A stretch of 64,000 nt of DNA, taken from positions 55,367-119,366 of the forward strand of contig NZ_AUIE01000025.1 in assembly GCF_000423545.1 (NCBI RefSeq), given 5' to 3'. The position numbers and the translations under genes are program-made. The DNA comes from Metapseudomonas resinovorans DSM 21078. GTDB taxonomy: Bacteria; Pseudomonadota; Gammaproteobacteria; Pseudomonadales; Pseudomonadaceae. This document shows positions 62,187 through 64,000 of the stretch, piece by piece. The notes under the pieces are model-generated. The model ran no database searches. It saw only the letters and a list, made by a program, of their open reading frames with translations, and was not told where the DNA came from. Each line of letters opens with the position of its first letter. Position 1 is the stretch's first letter.

Positions 62187-63140
62187 TCACGGTGCTTTGG
62201 CCTGGACGAGGGCAACCGGGAGCGGGCCGCCGTCGCGCGCGGTGACGCCCTGCAGCCAGGCGGCCAGGGTGTCGGGATTGGCTTTCAGCCAGGCCTTGGC
62301 TTCACGCCTGCGGTTGGTGCTCTGGTTGAGTATGGCCTCCATCAGGTGGTTCTCCATGGCCAGACTGAATTTCAGGTTCTTCAGCAGCTGCCCGAGGTTC
62401 GGGCATTCCTGGGTGAGCCCCTTGCGCACGTTGGTGTAGACCGTGGCGCCGCCAAAATCCGGGCCGAACCAGTCGTCGCCGCCGGCGAGGTAATGCATCT
62501 TCAACTGGTTGTTCATCGGGTGCGGTTCCCAGCCGAGGAATACCGCCCACTGGTTGAGGTGCTCAGCGCGCTTGACCTGGGACAGCATGCCGTTTTCGCT
62601 CGACTCCACCAGTTTGAAGTCGCCAAGGTTGAACGCGTTCCCCTTGATCATCTTGTCGATCAGCTTGTTGCCGTCATTGCCGGGTTCGATGCCGTAGATC
62701 TTCGCGCCCAACTGCTGCTTGAACTTCGCCAGGTCGGCGAAGCTCTGCACGCCGCCGTCCCAGGCCGCCTGGTTCACCGCCAGGGTGTACTTGGCGCCGG
62801 TGAGGTTGGCGCCGAGGTTCTCCACCGTGCCTTTTTCCAGGTAGGGACGGACGTCGTTTTCCATGCTTGGCATCCAGTTGCCAAGGAATACGTCGATCTT
62901 GCCGTCGCCCAGGGCCTTGTAAGTGTCGGGTACCGACAGGCGCTTGACCTTGGTGATGTAGCCGAGCTCGCTCAGCACATGGCGGGTGACGGCGGTGGTG
63001 ACGGTGATGTCGCTCCAGCCGACGTCGGCGAAATGCACGGTGGAGCAGTGTTCCGGGTCGGCGGCAAGGCTCGCCTGGGTGTTGAAGAGGGAAGCGGCCA
63101 GCAGCGTCGCCGCCAGCAGGGAAGTGGTGGGTCGAGTCAT
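62187..63140 (-). CDS. Second ChoX-type binding protein (CaiX-like)
   Basis: A 317-residue paralogue of CbcX. Signal peptide ends LAA at about 27. It has the same layout as CbcX (VHFADVGWSDITVTTAV, DVFLGNWMPSMEND, VFLGWEPHPMNNQ) with changes near the aromatic cage. It resembles CaiX, the carnitine-binding partner of CbcVW in P. aeruginosa, but choline cannot be excluded. It lies 415 bp upstream of cbcV on the same strand and probably has its own promoter. Confidence 0.87.
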   Translation of the reverse strand: MTRPTTSLLAATLLAASLFNTQASLAADPEHCSTVHFADVGWSDITVTTAVTRHVLSELGYITKVKRLSVPDTYKALGDGKIDVFLGNWMPSMENDVRPYLEKGTVENLGANLTGAKYTLAVNQAAWDGGVQSFADLAKFKQQLGAKIYGIEPGNDGNKLIDKMIKGNAFNLGDFKLVESSENGMLSQVKRAEHLNQWAVFLGWEPHPMNNQLKMHYLAGGDDWFGPDFGGATVYTNVRKGLTQECPNLGQLLKNLKFSLAMENHLMEAILNQSTNRRREAKAWLKANPDTLAAWLQGVTARDGGPLPVALVQAKAP

Positions 63141-63344
63141 GGAAGGGGTCCGTCCACAGCAGGATTTATTGTCGTTCTCCGGACTCGCGTGGCTGTCGGA
63201 CTGCTGCAGGCCCCCGCCCCCGGGCGCCCGGATGATGCGTGCCAGACACGTCGCCTGACTACCGACCCGGTCGCACTCAGAACTTATCTGTCGCGGCTGA
63301 TGCAGGGCAATGGTGGGTTGGCGCCTTCATCGTGACGCATCCAG

Positions 63345-63530
63345 TGTAGGGGCGAATGAATTCGCCAGGTCTGCATTAGCTGTTGCTAGAGATGGACCCT
63401 CGGGCCAAGAGTCTTGTAGGAGCTGGCTTGCCAGCGAAGCGGGGCCATTCGTTGGCACGTCAGCTCCTACGGGCGATGCAGGTGCTTGCAACACGTAATG
63501 CAGACATAGCCAATGAATTCGCCCCTGCAA
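63345..63530. repeat. REP cluster in the gap before the serine dehydratase gene
   Basis: The 513-bp gap (63141-63653) has no gene but holds three palindromic units. TGTAGGGGCGAATGAATTCG lies at 63345, its inverted copy AATGAATTCGCCCCTGCA ends at about 63529, and between them is a TGTAGGAGCTGGCTTGCC...AGCTCCTAC hairpin (about 63415-63471). Promoters of the flanking divergent genes must share the rest. Confidence 0.78.
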
Positions 63531-63653
63531 GGTATTCGACCTGCGTCTTGGGCCACGGCGTATTTGGATACGAGCAAGTCGGTGTGGGAAGTCGCCGCTT
63601 CGGTGAAATGCCGATCATGGCGCCAAGAGTGATCCCTACCGGAGTTGTCCCCC

Positions 63654-64000
63654 GTGGCTATCAGCGTGTTCGACCTGTTCAAGATCGGTATCGGCCCTTC
63701 CAGCTCGCACACCGTGGGCCCGATGCGGGCGGCGGCGCTGTTCGCCACGGCGCTGCGCGAGCGCGGCCTGCTGGAGCAGGTACGGCGGGTCGAGGTGCGC
63801 CTGTATGGCTCGCTGTCGGCCACCGGCGTCGGCCACGGCACCGACCGCGCCACCCTGGTGGGGCTGATGGGCGAGTGGCCGGACCGCGTCGACCCGAAGC
63901 AGATCGCCCCGCGCATCGAGGCGCTGCAGGCGTCCCGCGAACTGCTGCTGGACGGCAGCCACCCGGTGGTCTTCGACTGGTCGCGCGACCTGCTGCTGCT
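63654..64000 (+). CDS. sdaB: L-serine ammonia-lyase (SdaA/SdaB), cut by the window end
   Basis: Only the first 115 codons are present. GTG 63654 has GGAG 9 bp before it. The protein opens VAISVFDLFKIGIGPSSSHT, the hallmark of iron-sulfur L-serine dehydratases that turn serine into pyruvate and ammonia. In P. aeruginosa sdaB follows cbcX and is induced with betaine catabolism, which fits this place (betaine, then glycine, then serine). The symbol rests on that context; SdaA is possible. Confidence 0.88.
   Translation, partial: MAISVFDLFKIGIGPSSSHTVGPMRAAALFATALRERGLLEQVRRVEVRLYGSLSATGVGHGTDRATLVGLMGEWPDRVDPKQIAPRIEALQASRELLLDGSHPVVFDWSRDLLL

Noticed and set aside
63141..63653. CRISPR-like array because of repeated GAATGAATTCGCC units
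   Set aside because: Only two or three units, inverted rather than direct, with unequal spacing; they are REP elements.

Overview
The window is chromosomal DNA of a Pseudomonas. The genes are dense and GC-rich, and strong third-position GC bias leaves many long antisense reading frames. Gene content and order match known Pseudomonas blocks (rsmE-bioA, a b561-YceI pair, rhlE2, ahcY-metF, sahR-metK, tkt-epd-pgk-fba, betIBA with a Cbc transporter). From memory of P. aeruginosa PAO1, these blocks lie in three or more separate places there (around PA0419-0433, PA0546-0555 and PA5372-5379), so this is a rearranged relative. The species cannot be fixed from the sequence. I see no rRNA, tRNA, CRISPR array, prophage or intact insertion sequence.

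Layout. 0-8.5 kb: rsmE, bioA, a secreted FAD amine oxidase, cytochrome b561 plus YceI, the RNA helicase RhlE2 and an orphan periplasmic binding protein. 8.6-14.9 kb: a same-strand accessory cluster of LysR regulator, M20 amidohydrolase, MFS transporter, CapA-fold protein and DUF2817/M14-like carboxypeptidase. It looks like an uncharacterised peptide or N-acyl-amino-acid uptake and hydrolysis module, and is the best candidate for an undescribed system here. 15.2-18.4 kb: a DUF1302/DUF1329 envelope pair. 18.8-26.8 kb: the SAM cycle (metF, ahcY, metK). It has an SAH riboswitch upstream of ahcY and, upstream of metK, an ArsR-methyltransferase fusion (SahR type) preceded by a perfect 12-bp inverted repeat. 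A thioesterase, a lipoprotein cytochrome c' and ligB lie between.

26.8-36.4 kb: a LysR/TDT-transporter pair, then tkt-epd-pgk-fba (pentose phosphate, vitamin B6 and lower glycolysis) interspersed with small lipoproteins, and a PL7 alginate lyase. 37-50.9 kb: a YgjP-like metalloprotein, several orphan SBP_bac_3 proteins, an HDOD protein, a chemoreceptor, a MocR regulator divergent from a DUF1127 protein with clustered operator repeats, a REP-associated transposase, YccS, DbpA, a remnant of an MFS transporter and a TorT-like binding protein.

51-63 kb: quaternary-amine metabolism. betI-betB-betA convert choline to glycine betaine, with divergent betT. A second betI has a different operator palindrome. 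One ABC transporter core (CbcV, CbcW) has three binding proteins nearby. The window ends inside a serine dehydratase gene, which fits the betaine-glycine-serine-pyruvate route.

REP-like palindromes with a GGGGCGAAT or GGAGCGAG core are scattered in the intergenic gaps. One group flanks the REP-associated transposase gene.
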